A stretch of DNA of 64,000 nt, from NCBI RefSeq assembly GCF_030408455.1, contig NZ_CP046977.1, positions 2,418,001 to 2,482,000 on the forward strand. The letters are read 5' to 3'. Positions 19,031 to 27,462 of this stretch are shown here, piece by piece; within the stretch, counting starts at the first letter, position 1; each line of letters starts with the position of its first letter. Under the pieces are notes generated by a model, which made no database searches, was not told the DNA's origin, and was given only the letters and a program-made list of their open reading frames with translations. The position numbers and the translations under genes were made by a program. This DNA comes from Corynebacterium atrinae (lineage in GTDB: Bacteria; Actinomycetota; Actinomycetes; Mycobacteriales; Mycobacteriaceae).

Positions 19031-19051
19031 TTTGAGTCCAGCAGGCTCAAT
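19031..19051 (-). promoter_or_regulatory. HspR box (HAIR) 2 upstream of clpB
   Basis: TTTGAGT-N7-GCTCAAT is a weaker second copy, 30 bp from the first (about three helical turns), so two HspR dimers could sit on the same face. Confidence 0.6.
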
Positions 19052-19099
19052 TTTAGGTTCGCGGCCCACATCCCGCTACGTCCTGCGCCAAAGGTGAGA

Positions 19100-20446
19100 T
19101 CAGTTTTCCTTTGCCGCCGCCTTCCGCTGCCTCCCCGGCGTCTGCTTCCGAGCGATGGGAACGAGCAGCACCACGAGCGCTACCAGCAGCGACGCCCAGC
19201 CAAACCCGGCGGTCAGTCCCGCCAGAACCGCGATTGGGGCAAGGATGGTCATCCCGATTTCGAAGGGCGCGAACCCAACGTAGGCCACGCCGTATTCATT
19301 GAGGGTGCCGGACTTCAGCTTCGGATCGACGATCTTAAGCAAGGCGATACCCGTGGCGACGGCCGCGGTAGACCAACCCCAGGAAAAGATGCCGCGTTCG
19401 AGCCAGTTCTCGCCAAAAAATTCCGGCGAGAGGACAAAGAAGAGGAACGCACAGTAGGCGATGCCGAGCAGGAAGAGGATGAGGAGGGGAACCCAGTAAT
19501 CGGCAATCGCGGCGGGCACGATCGAGGCGACGCCAAAAGCGATGAGGTAGTCAGTGGCCGCTCCCGACATGGAACTGACGGTTTCTTTGTCCAGGTAGTC
19601 CTTTCTCCCCACAGCCCCGAGGAAGGTCCGCCCGATCAGCCCGATAACGAAGGACATCGCGAACAGCGGAATGGAGACGTTCGGGAAGAGGCTGGTGATT
19701 CCACCGTTGACCAGGTATGCAATGAGGACGGTCAGCAAGATGAAACCCAGGTGCAGGGCCAAGGGCTCAATGGCTGAAGGGTTCGTTGTCGCCTTGCCGA
19801 TGGAGGGGCGCGCCTTGATGTCGTCGATATAACCGGAACGCAGGTCCCAGGGCAGCTTCTTCGGCATGGTCGAGGCCCGCCCGGTCCGGATGCCCCAGTT
19901 AGCGAAGATGAGCCCGCCGACGATCGCGGATAGCGTACCCACCGTCGCCGACATGAAGCCGAGCGAGCTGGCCACCATCGCCCCGGCCTCTTCCAGGGAA
20001 GAGCCGACCGCCGCAGCGGTGCCGAAGCCGCCCACGAAACCGACGGGCAGCATCATGCCGAACCACTCGTCGGTATTGAAGAATGGCTGGAAGAGGTAGA
20101 CACCCAAGAGAATGAACAGGCCCCATTGGCCCATGAACATGCCCGTGGAGAAGGACCACATATTCTTTGCGCCACTGCGCACGGAGCCGGTCAGATCCAT
20201 GGAGTAGGCCATCGAAGCGAAGACGAAAGCGATGAGAATAGAGGTATAGGTGCCGATCTGCGAGGAAAAGCCGATCCATCCGAGTACCTGCGGCCCCAGG
20301 ACCAGACCCAACAGTCCGGCAGTGATGGAAGCTGGCATGAGCAGGCGCTGGAAGAGACCGATCTTTCGGCGTAGCACGTTGCCCACGATCATCAGCAGGG
20401 AGATCCAACCCACGTCAACGAGCAGGCTGTAAGGGGTATATTCCAC
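19100..20446 (-). CDS. GltS-like sodium/glutamate symporter family protein
   Basis: 448 residues from the GTG at 20446, which has GGAAGGA 5 nt upstream; the longer open frame upstream is not coding in character. About eleven membrane segments. Gly-rich re-entrant stretches GFVGGFGTAAAVGSSLEEAG and the later SMSGAATDYLIAFGVASIVP match the pattern of the ESS (glutamate:Na+ symporter) family. The substrate is likely an acidic amino acid or other carboxylate; this is inferred from family only. Confidence 0.75.
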   Translation of the reverse strand: MEYTPYSLLVDVGWISLLMIVGNVLRRKIGLFQRLLMPASITAGLLGLVLGPQVLGWIGFSSQIGTYTSILIAFVFASMAYSMDLTGSVRSGAKNMWSFSTGMFMGQWGLFILLGVYLFQPFFNTDEWFGMMLPVGFVGGFGTAAAVGSSLEEAGAMVASSLGFMSATVGTLSAIVGGLIFANWGIRTGRASTMPKKLPWDLRSGYIDDIKARPSIGKATTNPSAIEPLALHLGFILLTVLIAYLVNGGITSLFPNVSIPLFAMSFVIGLIGRTFLGAVGRKDYLDKETVSSMSGAATDYLIAFGVASIVPAAIADYWVPLLILFLLGIAYCAFLFFVLSPEFFGENWLERGIFSWGWSTAAVATGIALLKIVDPKLKSGTLNEYGVAYVGFAPFEIGMTILAPIAVLAGLTAGFGWASLLVALVVLLVPIARKQTPGRQRKAAAKEN

Positions 20447-20497
20447 GGTCTTCCTTCCGGCAACGTATAAGAATCTCGGCTTAAGTTTAGCGGGCAA

Positions 20498-20541
20498 AAC
20501 CCCGCCGGCCCTGGCGCGGTGCGCAGGATCTCGGCGGGGTT
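20498..20541 (-). terminator. Terminator after adhA-like gene
   Basis: AACCCCGCC and GGCGGGGTT make a 9-bp perfect stem just past the dehydrogenase stop; read on the minus strand the stem is followed by TTTTG. Confidence 0.7.
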
Positions 20542-20562
20542 GGACGTGAGAAGCGGGAACAA

Positions 20563-21591
20563 CTAGTAGCGAATGGACATGCGTCCGTCGACCTTGCCGT
20601 GGCGCAGGTCCTCGAAAACACTGTTGACGTCTTCGAGCTTGCACTCATGGACGGTCGGCTTGATGTAGCCACGGGCGTAGAAGTCCAGCGCCTCCGCCAG
20701 ATCCTGGCGAGTACCCACGAGGGAACCGCGGATGGTGAGCGCCTTGAACACGATCTCAAAGATCGGCGCGGGGAAATCTCCCGGGGGCAGACCGTTGAAG
20801 ACGATGGTGCCACCCTTGCGCGCCATTCCGATGGCCTGACCGAAGGCTTGCGGGTGGACGGCGGTAACGAGGACGCCCTGCGCACCGCCGTCGGTGTACT
20901 CCTGGACTGCGTCGGCCGGGTCGGCATGCTTGGCGTTGACGGTGAACTCTGCACCGTGGTGTTTAGCCAGCTCTAGCTTGTCATCGGCGATATCGACCGC
21001 GATGACGCGCATTCCCATGGCCACGGCGTATTGCACCGCAATGTGACCCAGGCCGCCGACGCCGGAAATGACGACGAACTGTCCGGGCTTGGTCTCCGTC
21101 ATCTTCAGGCCCTTGTAGACGGTAACGCCAGCACAGAGGATCGGGGCGACCTCGACCGGATCGGCGCCTTCGGGAATGATCGCGCAGTAGCGGGTATCCA
21201 CAAGCATGTAGGTACCAAAGGAGCCGTTGACGGTGTAGCCGCCGTACTCGGCCTCGTTGCAAAGGGTTTCCCAGCCGGTACGACAGTGCTCACAGTGACC
21301 ACAAGCTGACCAGAGCCAGACATTGCCAACCATGTCACCAACCTTGACGGGGTGCACACCCTCGCCCAGTTCTACGACTTCGCCCACACCCTCATGGCCG
21401 GGTACAAAAGGCGGTTGCGGCTTCACCGGCCAGTCGCCTTCGGCAGCGTGGAGGTCGGTGTGGCAGATGCCGGAAGCGTGGAGTTTTACCAGCGCCTGGT
21501 GACGTCCCGGCTTGGGCATGTCCAGGTCATGGAAAGCGAGTTCAGGGCCGAAGTCATCGACGACGGCGGCGCGGAAGGTCTGTTCAGTCAT
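20563..21591 (-). CDS. adhA: Zinc-dependent alcohol dehydrogenase
   Basis: 342 residues from the ATG at 21591, which has GAGGAG 8 nt before it; the longer frame upstream is not typical of the family. Catalytic-zinc ligands are in SGICHTDLHAAEGDW and PGHEGVG, structural-zinc cysteines in CGHCEHCRTGWETLC, and the NAD-binding GVGGLGH is near residue 177. It interconverts primary alcohols and aldehydes in the cytoplasm and could work with the aldehyde dehydrogenase at 43-44.7 kb. A hairpin terminator follows. Confidence 0.92.
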   Translation of the reverse strand: MTEQTFRAAVVDDFGPELAFHDLDMPKPGRHQALVKLHASGICHTDLHAAEGDWPVKPQPPFVPGHEGVGEVVELGEGVHPVKVGDMVGNVWLWSACGHCEHCRTGWETLCNEAEYGGYTVNGSFGTYMLVDTRYCAIIPEGADPVEVAPILCAGVTVYKGLKMTETKPGQFVVISGVGGLGHIAVQYAVAMGMRVIAVDIADDKLELAKHHGAEFTVNAKHADPADAVQEYTDGGAQGVLVTAVHPQAFGQAIGMARKGGTIVFNGLPPGDFPAPIFEIVFKALTIRGSLVGTRQDLAEALDFYARGYIKPTVHECKLEDVNSVFEDLRHGKVDGRMSIRY

Positions 21592-21721
21592 GTGGGATTC
21601 TCCTCTGTCGTTGGCAGTCCTTGGCGATAAACCCAACCGTACAAGAACTCTGGTGTGATGGGGGACACTTTTCTTATCGGTCATGCTTTTCATCACTCGG
21701 GGCCTGCCACATCCAAGGTTG

Positions 21722-21749
21722 TTGACACATCATCAATAACGAGTATTAT
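21722..21749 (+). promoter_or_regulatory. Sigma-70-type promoter for a leaderless message
   Basis: TTGACA (21722-21727), a 16-bp spacer, then TATTAT (21744-21749). The ATG of the flavoprotein gene begins 8 nt after the -10 box, where transcription would start, so the message probably has no 5' leader. Confidence 0.72.
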
Positions 21750-21756
21750 GGCGCTC

Positions 21757-22923
21757 ATGAGCCCCAAGGACCTGTTCCACCGCCACTTCCCGGCCACCGT
21801 CGTGGGCGCGGGGCAAGCTGGCCTGGCTGCAGCCCATGAACTGCGGCGCCGCGGCCTGCACCCGGGGTCCGACTTCATCGTGCTCGACGGAAACGAGGGC
21901 CCCGGTGGCGCCTGGCGTCATCGGTGGGACTCACTGACCCTCGGTAAAGCGCACGGCATCGCCGACCTCCCGGGGCTACCCATGCGGCGTCCAGACCCGC
22001 AGACTCCCGCCTCCCAGCTCGTCGCCGAGTACTACGGCACCTACGAAGAAGCCTTTGAACTGGCCGTCGTGCGACCCGCACCAGTCCAATCAGTCACTGC
22101 CAACTCCACCGAAGGGCCCTTGCAGGTCCACCTCCCAGAAGGAAGCTTCACTACCGACATCCTCCTCAACGCCACCGGCACCTGGGACAGTCCCTACATC
22201 CCCACCATTCCCGGCATCGCGACATTCCAAGGAACCCAGCTGCACACGCAGAACTTCCGCGCGAAGGAAGACTTCGCCGGCCAGCACGTCCTCGTCGTCG
22301 GCGGGGGCCTCTCAGCAGTGCAATTCCTCCTTGAGCTTGCCGACGTCGCCACTACCACGTGGGCGACCCGTCGCCCGCCGAACTTCACCACCCGGGAGTT
22401 CGACGCTGGCTGGGGCCTCGCCATAGAAAATGCAGTGCGAGAGCGCACCTTCGCCGGGCACACACCAGCATCAGTCGTCCGCACCACCGGCATCCCCCAG
22501 ATCCCGGACTACCTCGACGGCGTCGCCGCCGGCACGCTGGTCTCCCGCGGCATGTTCGACCACATCACCCCGACAGGGGTGGTGTTCGGTCCGGTGGAAA
22601 GTGGCGAGGCGGAGGGCCTCGGGCCGTCGCAAAGCACAGAGTTGGCGGTACCCGAATCATGGGACCCCTTCCCGGCGGGGACGCAGTTGAAGGTGGACAC
22701 CATCTTCTGGAACACCGGTTTCCGCCCCACGCTGCGACATCTCGCCCCACTGAGGCTGCGGGAACGCGGCGGAGGAATCCTGCTCAAAGACGAGGTCACG
22801 CCAGCGCGTGATCCCCGAGTGCTGCTCGTCGGATACGGCTCCAACGCCTCGACCGTCGGGGCAACCCGCGCCGGCAGACTCGCCGGCCGCCGGGCTGCTC
22901 ACCATCTCACCCAACTAGTTTAA
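21757..22923 (+). CDS. FAD-dependent monooxygenase-like flavoprotein
   Basis: 388 residues from the ATG at 21757; an ATG three codons earlier would lie before the expected transcription start. N-terminal FAD-binding VVGAGQAGLAAAHEL, GGAWRHRWDSLT typical of flavin monooxygenases (BVMO/YUCCA-like), a second dinucleotide site VLVVGGGLSAVQFLLEL near residue 178, and a C-terminal VLLVGYGSNASTVG. It likely oxidises a small organic substrate with NADPH and oxygen; the substrate is unknown. A luciferase-like enzyme gene follows after 8 nt, suggesting a two-gene unit. Confidence 0.82.
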   Translation: MSPKDLFHRHFPATVVGAGQAGLAAAHELRRRGLHPGSDFIVLDGNEGPGGAWRHRWDSLTLGKAHGIADLPGLPMRRPDPQTPASQLVAEYYGTYEEAFELAVVRPAPVQSVTANSTEGPLQVHLPEGSFTTDILLNATGTWDSPYIPTIPGIATFQGTQLHTQNFRAKEDFAGQHVLVVGGGLSAVQFLLELADVATTTWATRRPPNFTTREFDAGWGLAIENAVRERTFAGHTPASVVRTTGIPQIPDYLDGVAAGTLVSRGMFDHITPTGVVFGPVESGEAEGLGPSQSTELAVPESWDPFPAGTQLKVDTIFWNTGFRPTLRHLAPLRLRERGGGILLKDEVTPARDPRVLLVGYGSNASTVGATRAGRLAGRRAAHHLTQLV

Positions 22924-22931
22924 GGACAATC

Positions 22932-23993
22932 ATGAAATCGTTCGGATTTTTGAGCTTCGGGCACTACGCCATCGGCAACCAAGCTGGCCCCGGTGCCGGT
23001 GACATGCTGAAACAAGCCTTGGAGCTGTCGCAGGCCGCCGATGAGATCGGCGTCAACGGCGCCTACTTCCGCGTCCACCACTTCGCCCCGCAGGGCGCCT
23101 CGCCCATGCCGCTGCTTGGCGCGATCGCCGGTTCCACCAAACACATCGAGGTGGGCACCGGTGTCATCGACATGCGTTACGAAAACCCCCTCTACCTCGC
23201 CGAAGAAACCGCCGCCCTGGACTTGCTTTCCGACGGTCGCCTCGCCATCGGCGTTTCCCGTGGGTCACCCGAGCCCGCCGCCCGCGGCTGGGAATCCTTC
23301 GGCTACACCGGAGCCAAAGACCCCAAGGGCGCCGACATGGCACGCGAGAAGTTCGAGAAATTCCTCGCCGCCATCGACGGCCACGGCATGGCCCGCGCCG
23401 CCTCCGCCGAGGACCAATACCCCCGCATGTTCCAGGCCGGAACACCCCTGCCCGTGTTCCCCCACTCCCCTGGCCTGCGTGAACACATCTGGTGGGGCGC
23501 TGGCTCTCGTCCCACCGCCGAGCAAGCCGCCCGCGACGGCGTCAACCTCATGAGCTCCACGCTGCTCACCGAAGCCACCGGACAATCACTATCGGAAATC
23601 CAAGCCGAGCAAATCCAGCTCTACCGCGACGCCTGGAGAGATGCGGGCCACGACTGGACCCCGCGCGTCTCCGTCTCCCGGTCAATCTTCCCGATCACCA
23701 ACGACCGCGAACGCCAGATGTTCGGCCGCACCGAAGACTCCGACTCCGTCGGCATCATCGACGGCCTCAAGTCCACCTTCGGCCGCACCTACGCCGATGA
23801 ACCCGACAAACTCATCGAACAACTGCTTGCCGACGAAGCCGTCCAAGCCGCCGACACCCTCATGCTCACCATCCCCAACCAGATGGGTGTCGACCTCAAC
23901 CTCTCCATCCTGAGCAACTTCGCCGAGCACGTCGCCCCGTCCCTCGGTTGGCGGCCAAACACCGAAGGACCAGCAGTCGGGTACGCCGTCTAG
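22932..23993 (+). CDS. LLM-class (luciferase-like) flavin-dependent oxidoreductase
   Basis: 353 residues, an eight-stranded barrel of the bacterial luciferase family: YFRVHHFAPQGASP near the N-terminus, GTGVIDMRYENPLYLAEE, then LSDGRLAIGVSRGSPEP. These use reduced FMN to oxidise or reduce small substrates. The start follows the flavoprotein stop by 8 nt with AAGGA upstream, so the two probably share the leaderless promoter and perhaps a pathway. Confidence 0.85.
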   Translation: MKSFGFLSFGHYAIGNQAGPGAGDMLKQALELSQAADEIGVNGAYFRVHHFAPQGASPMPLLGAIAGSTKHIEVGTGVIDMRYENPLYLAEETAALDLLSDGRLAIGVSRGSPEPAARGWESFGYTGAKDPKGADMAREKFEKFLAAIDGHGMARAASAEDQYPRMFQAGTPLPVFPHSPGLREHIWWGAGSRPTAEQAARDGVNLMSSTLLTEATGQSLSEIQAEQIQLYRDAWRDAGHDWTPRVSVSRSIFPITNDRERQMFGRTEDSDSVGIIDGLKSTFGRTYADEPDKLIEQLLADEAVQAADTLMLTIPNQMGVDLNLSILSNFAEHVAPSLGWRPNTEGPAVGYAV

Positions 23994-24309
23994 GCAAAGT
24001 CCCGTGGATGTGCCATCGGTTCATTCGCCTTGCAGCCGCTCCGCGCCCCCAAGCACGCCCCTACGGAACCCGGAAATGCTCGCACACCACGGGCATTCCG
24101 TGTTCAAAGCCGGTGGGGGCTTTCGGAGCATTTCCTCCAGTGCCCCAGCGTTCGGCTTCCTTCTCCTTCGGCAAAGGCACGGGAAACAAGGACTTTGCTG
24201 AAAGAGTGAGCTTCCACGGAGGTCGTTTCAATTAGCACTTGGGGTAGTCCCGACCATCAAAAATGGTGCGCGGACTTCCCACTTCGGAAACAGCGTCGCC
24301 AGAAAATGC

Positions 24310-24343
24310 ACAGTCCCATAATGAAGTCGCCGTCGCCGTCTTC
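24310..24343. repeat. 34-bp direct repeat, left flank of IS copy 2
   Basis: Identical to 26016-26049 and abutting the IS. It is the target-site duplication of this copy. Confidence 0.9.
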
Positions 24344-26015
24344 CCTGACTTAGGCCAAATTAGTCAGACAGACGAGGAAGCTTAGCCAAGATCTCCTCAA
24401 CCTCAGCAGGAACCGGGGACTGCGCATAAACAGTCTGACCGGCGACCTCAATAGTGAACGATCGGTACTTCTTCAACGTTCTCACCAGCCGCTTCAACGA
24501 CAACCCCGAGCGCTGCTCCAACACATGACCCACAGCCATCGCCGCCATCACAATCGTCAAGTGCGCATCAATGGAATCCTTCTTCCGATGGAAGATCGGC
24601 CGGGCCTTCAGATCCGACTTCGCCATCCGAAACGCCTTCTCAATCTTGAACAACTGCCGATACGCCCCGATGACCTGCTCAGGATTCAGATCTACCCGTG
24701 AGGTCTCATAGCCTTTGACCCCAGCTAGTGCGCGGTGTTTATCCGCTAAGGTGTGGTTGACCTGCTTATTCGGGGCTTTCAAGTCCACATAGCGGTTGCG
24801 TTTGACCGGCACTTGACCTGCGACAGCTCGCTGCGCTTTCGCTACCTGCTCATCGATCCCTTTCAAGGTCCGGCGTGCCCGATCCCAGGAATACTGGTAG
24901 TAGGTCACCGAATGCGGGATACCATCGGGTCCACGGCCCGTGCGGTCAGCAAACCTCCATACTTGCCCGTCGGTGTAGGACGCCCCGGGATTGGCCTGCC
25001 TCCACACCTGGATCGGATAGGGAATGTCACGCTCCCGAGTACCGAGGATGTAGTGCAGTCCGGCATCCACGACGGCTTGTTTATTACCGGCGGAGAACAT
25101 CCCGGCGTCGGCGACGATGGTGATGTCATCAAGCTGATAAGCATCCTTGAGCCGATCAATCATCGGCAACATCGTCTGGGTTTCGGCTTTGTTCCCCTCG
25201 AACGCCCCGATCGCTACGGGGAACCCAGCGGCATCAGACAACAACCCGACGGTGATTTGGGGTTCCAGGCGACGCTCCTTGGAAAACCCTGGTTTCCGAA
25301 GGTCGTCGTCTTTGTCTGTTTCGAAGTACAAGGTCGTGACATCGTAGAGGACCATCACGCCTGGGCCGATCCCAGCATGGGTGGCAAGTGCCTTTGTGAC
25401 CTGGTCGCGGAAGGCGGTGGTGGCGTAGACGGGTAGGCGTCGTTGGATGGTGCGGTAGGAGGCAGAGGCGACACCGATTTCGGCGAGGGTTTCGATGGAT
25501 TCGAACTTCGAACCGGGGTGGATGATCCGTGCGGTGACTAGGTCGTAGAAGACTGGGTCATGATCGGTGGCCTCGTGTAGTCCCAGCTGGTGGTAGGCGC
25601 CGTGGATGGCGTTGATGAGGTGGTTGGCGCGTTCGCTGGTAATGGGTACGGGATTATCCACCGCGCCTGTCCCGGCTGGCATGGTGACCTCGTCGTTTAG
25701 TCCTAGGTCGAGGCCTATTTGATCGCCGTCGATCATGCGTTGGGCGCGGGCGAGAAGGAGGCTAAGTTCCTCATCAGTGTGGGCGGAGCCAAGGTGATCA
25801 AGGACGGGTTTTCGATTCCGATACCCCCAGATGACCTGCACAGCCGTGGCACCGGACGCAGTCGGTACGGTGCGGATCTTCGGTGGCATGATTCACAGCC
25901 TACTGCCACCCCCACTGCTACCCGCTTAGTCTGACAAACAGCCCCTCACACCGCCAAAATGCCCAGTTCCAGACGTCAAGATGGTCTGCGCCACACCAAA
26001 ATGGCCTAAGTCAGG
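24344..26015 (-). mobile_element. IS1634-family insertion sequence, copy 2 (inverted)
   Basis: 1672 bp with the same CCTGACTTAGGCCA terminal repeats as copy 1, in the opposite orientation, inside the ASCH pseudogene. Flanked by a perfect 34-bp direct repeat, in contrast to 563 bp at copy 1. The transposase is identical to that of copy 1. Confidence 0.95.
24360..25889 (-). CDS. IS1634-family (IS4-like) DDE transposase, copy 2
   Basis: 509 residues, identical at every position to the transposase at 3119-4648, with D183, D261 and E417 intact. Both copies therefore look active. Confidence 0.93.
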   Translation of the reverse strand: MPPKIRTVPTASGATAVQVIWGYRNRKPVLDHLGSAHTDEELSLLLARAQRMIDGDQIGLDLGLNDEVTMPAGTGAVDNPVPITSERANHLINAIHGAYHQLGLHEATDHDPVFYDLVTARIIHPGSKFESIETLAEIGVASASYRTIQRRLPVYATTAFRDQVTKALATHAGIGPGVMVLYDVTTLYFETDKDDDLRKPGFSKERRLEPQITVGLLSDAAGFPVAIGAFEGNKAETQTMLPMIDRLKDAYQLDDITIVADAGMFSAGNKQAVVDAGLHYILGTRERDIPYPIQVWRQANPGASYTDGQVWRFADRTGRGPDGIPHSVTYYQYSWDRARRTLKGIDEQVAKAQRAVAGQVPVKRNRYVDLKAPNKQVNHTLADKHRALAGVKGYETSRVDLNPEQVIGAYRQLFKIEKAFRMAKSDLKARPIFHRKKDSIDAHLTIVMAAMAVGHVLEQRSGLSLKRLVRTLKKYRSFTIEVAGQTVYAQSPVPAEVEEILAKLPRLSD

Positions 26016-26049
26016 ACAGTCCCATAATGAAGTCGCCGTCGCCGTCTTC
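26016..26049. repeat. 34-bp direct repeat, right flank of IS copy 2
   Basis: Second copy of 24310-24343; removing the IS with one repeat rejoins the ASCH reading frame at the TATATSLWDC motif. Confidence 0.9.
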
Positions 26050-26152
26050 GCACCGAGTGACCATGCCGAAGGAGTGCTACCGGAAAGTCCCGGATTGTTT
26101 GCAAGGCACAGGAGACAAAATTCTTCAACGGCTAAACCGATGCTCATGCTGT

Positions 26153-26488
26153 TCAGCGCAGGATTTCCAACCCGGTAGCCTCGGCAGCTTGCTCGATGGA
26201 ACCCAGATTCGTGAGATCGGTGAACCCCGCCTGCTCCATGAGTGCAATAGCTTGGCCGGATCGATTTCCAGACCGGCAGTACACCAGGTATTCAGCGCTT
26301 GGATCCAGATTGGAGATGGCGGCGGCCACCTCTCCACCATTGAAGTCAAGGAGCTTCGCACCTTCGAGGTGGCCTTGCGAATATTCCTCCGAAGTTCTCA
26401 CGTCGAGAATGACGGCGACGGCAGAAGCCTCTACGCTACCTGCACTTGATTGCAAAGGGAAGACGATCGAGGTGAGAGTAAGACGCAT
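26153..26488 (-). CDS. Single-domain rhodanese
   Basis: 111 residues with one rhodanese domain: VILDVRTSEEYSQGHLEGA, then the active loop YCRSGNRSG with the nucleophilic Cys present, and GFTDLTNLGS near the end. The N-terminal 20 residues are hydrophobic and may be a poor signal or just a strand. It is the last intact gene of the sulfide/persulfide module and likely moves sulfane sulfur between thiol acceptors. Confidence 0.85.
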   Translation of the reverse strand: MRLTLTSIVFPLQSSAGSVEASAVAVILDVRTSEEYSQGHLEGAKLLDFNGGEVAAAISNLDPSAEYLVYCRSGNRSGQAIALMEQAGFTDLTNLGSIEQAAEATGLEILR

Positions 26489-26638
26489 ATGCAGACCTTT
26501 CGTCGGTATGAAAACAGGTTGTGCAAAGCTGCGGAGTACCTAGCCAGCAGGCGAGGAGACTCCGCAGTGCTTGAAGAACGTGGGTCTTGTCAAAAAAGAA
26601 AAGCAGCCCAGTGGGATCACAAGGATTCGATAGTTCGT

Positions 26639-27427
26639 TCACGCGAGACTTGCCAAGGCGTTTGGAATCTCTTGGGCCATAACGAGTGCACCCATCGCCA
26701 AGACAAAGAACCCAAATCCTCGTCGAAGCGCCCGTTCAGGGATTCGTCCGGCGAGCCTGGCACCAAGGAGAGAACCAGCGACAGCGATTCCGGTGAAGGC
26801 GAGCACGATTGGCCAGTCGATCGGCACCGTCAACAGGGCCCCGCTGAGCCCAGAGGCGGTGTTCATAACGATCACAAAGAGCGAAGTCGCGGCTGCGACC
26901 GCCATCGGCAGTCCACCCAGAAGGTTCAAGGCTGGCACGATGAGAAATCCCCCGCCTGCCCCCACCAGTCCGGTTGCTAGGCCAACGAACAGTCCAGTTA
27001 GCAGTATGCGAGCGATCGGCCGTGCCGCATCGCCACTGTTTGGGAGAGCGCCGTCAGGGCGCTTTTTGCGGCCCCGGATCATCGCTGTCGAAGTCGCAAT
27101 CATCATCGTTGCGAACATGATCATCAGTACCGGACCTGGGATTGCGTCGCCAAGCAATCCGCCTGCGAACGCGCCAGCCATGCCCGCCACCCCGAAGACA
27201 AATCCAGTTTTCCAGCGCACACGGCCAGCACGCGCATGGGCAATCAGGCCGACGGCACTGGTAACACCGACGATGAACATCGACGATGCGATAGCAAGTC
27301 GTGGCTCCATCCCGAGGACATAGGTGAGGATGGGTGTAGCGAGGATTGAACCGCCTCCGCCCAGGAGCCCGAGCGAAATTCCGACGAGCACCGCAAGAAC
27401 CAGCGCGATGACGAGTGTCAGTTCCAT
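26639..27427 (-). CDS. TauE/SafE (TSUP) family sulfur-compound transporter
   Basis: 262 residues from the ATG at 27427 (MELTLVIALVLAVLVG), eight or so membrane segments. The two family repeats show GLLGGGGSILATPILTYVLG and GLVGAGGGFLIVPALNLLGG. In Staphylococcus aureus a TauE protein belongs to the cst operon and exports sulfite or thiosulfate formed from persulfides; the same role is inferred because it follows an MBL-rhodanese gene under a CstR-like regulator. Confidence 0.85.
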   Translation of the reverse strand: MELTLVIALVLAVLVGISLGLLGGGGSILATPILTYVLGMEPRLAIASSMFIVGVTSAVGLIAHARAGRVRWKTGFVFGVAGMAGAFAGGLLGDAIPGPVLMIMFATMMIATSTAMIRGRKKRPDGALPNSGDAARPIARILLTGLFVGLATGLVGAGGGFLIVPALNLLGGLPMAVAAATSLFVIVMNTASGLSGALLTVPIDWPIVLAFTGIAVAGSLLGARLAGRIPERALRRGFGFFVLAMGALVMAQEIPNALASLA

Positions 27428-27462
27428 GTTCGGACTCCTGAACAAATAGAAGGCGGCATCAG

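Larger units (their letters stand above)
24061..26147 (-). pseudogene. Decayed ASCH-domain protein gene, split by IS
   Basis: The 5' part (26016-26147) reads VEEFCLLCLANNPGLSGSTP and TATATSLWDC; the 3' part (24061-24343) holds VLIETTSVE and, in another frame, FEHGMPVVCEHF before TAG. All match the intact ASCH protein at 31897-32361. Besides the IS, it has lost about 16 codons after WSLGA in frame and has at least two frameshifts (after RTIFDGRDY and before FEHGMP). The gene was thus already dead when the IS landed, or decayed quickly afterwards. Confidence 0.85.

Noticed and set aside
18983..19777. 264-residue ORF starting in the clpB promoter region
   Set aside because: Runs across HspR boxes and antisense to the GltS-like gene; low-complexity charged sequence.
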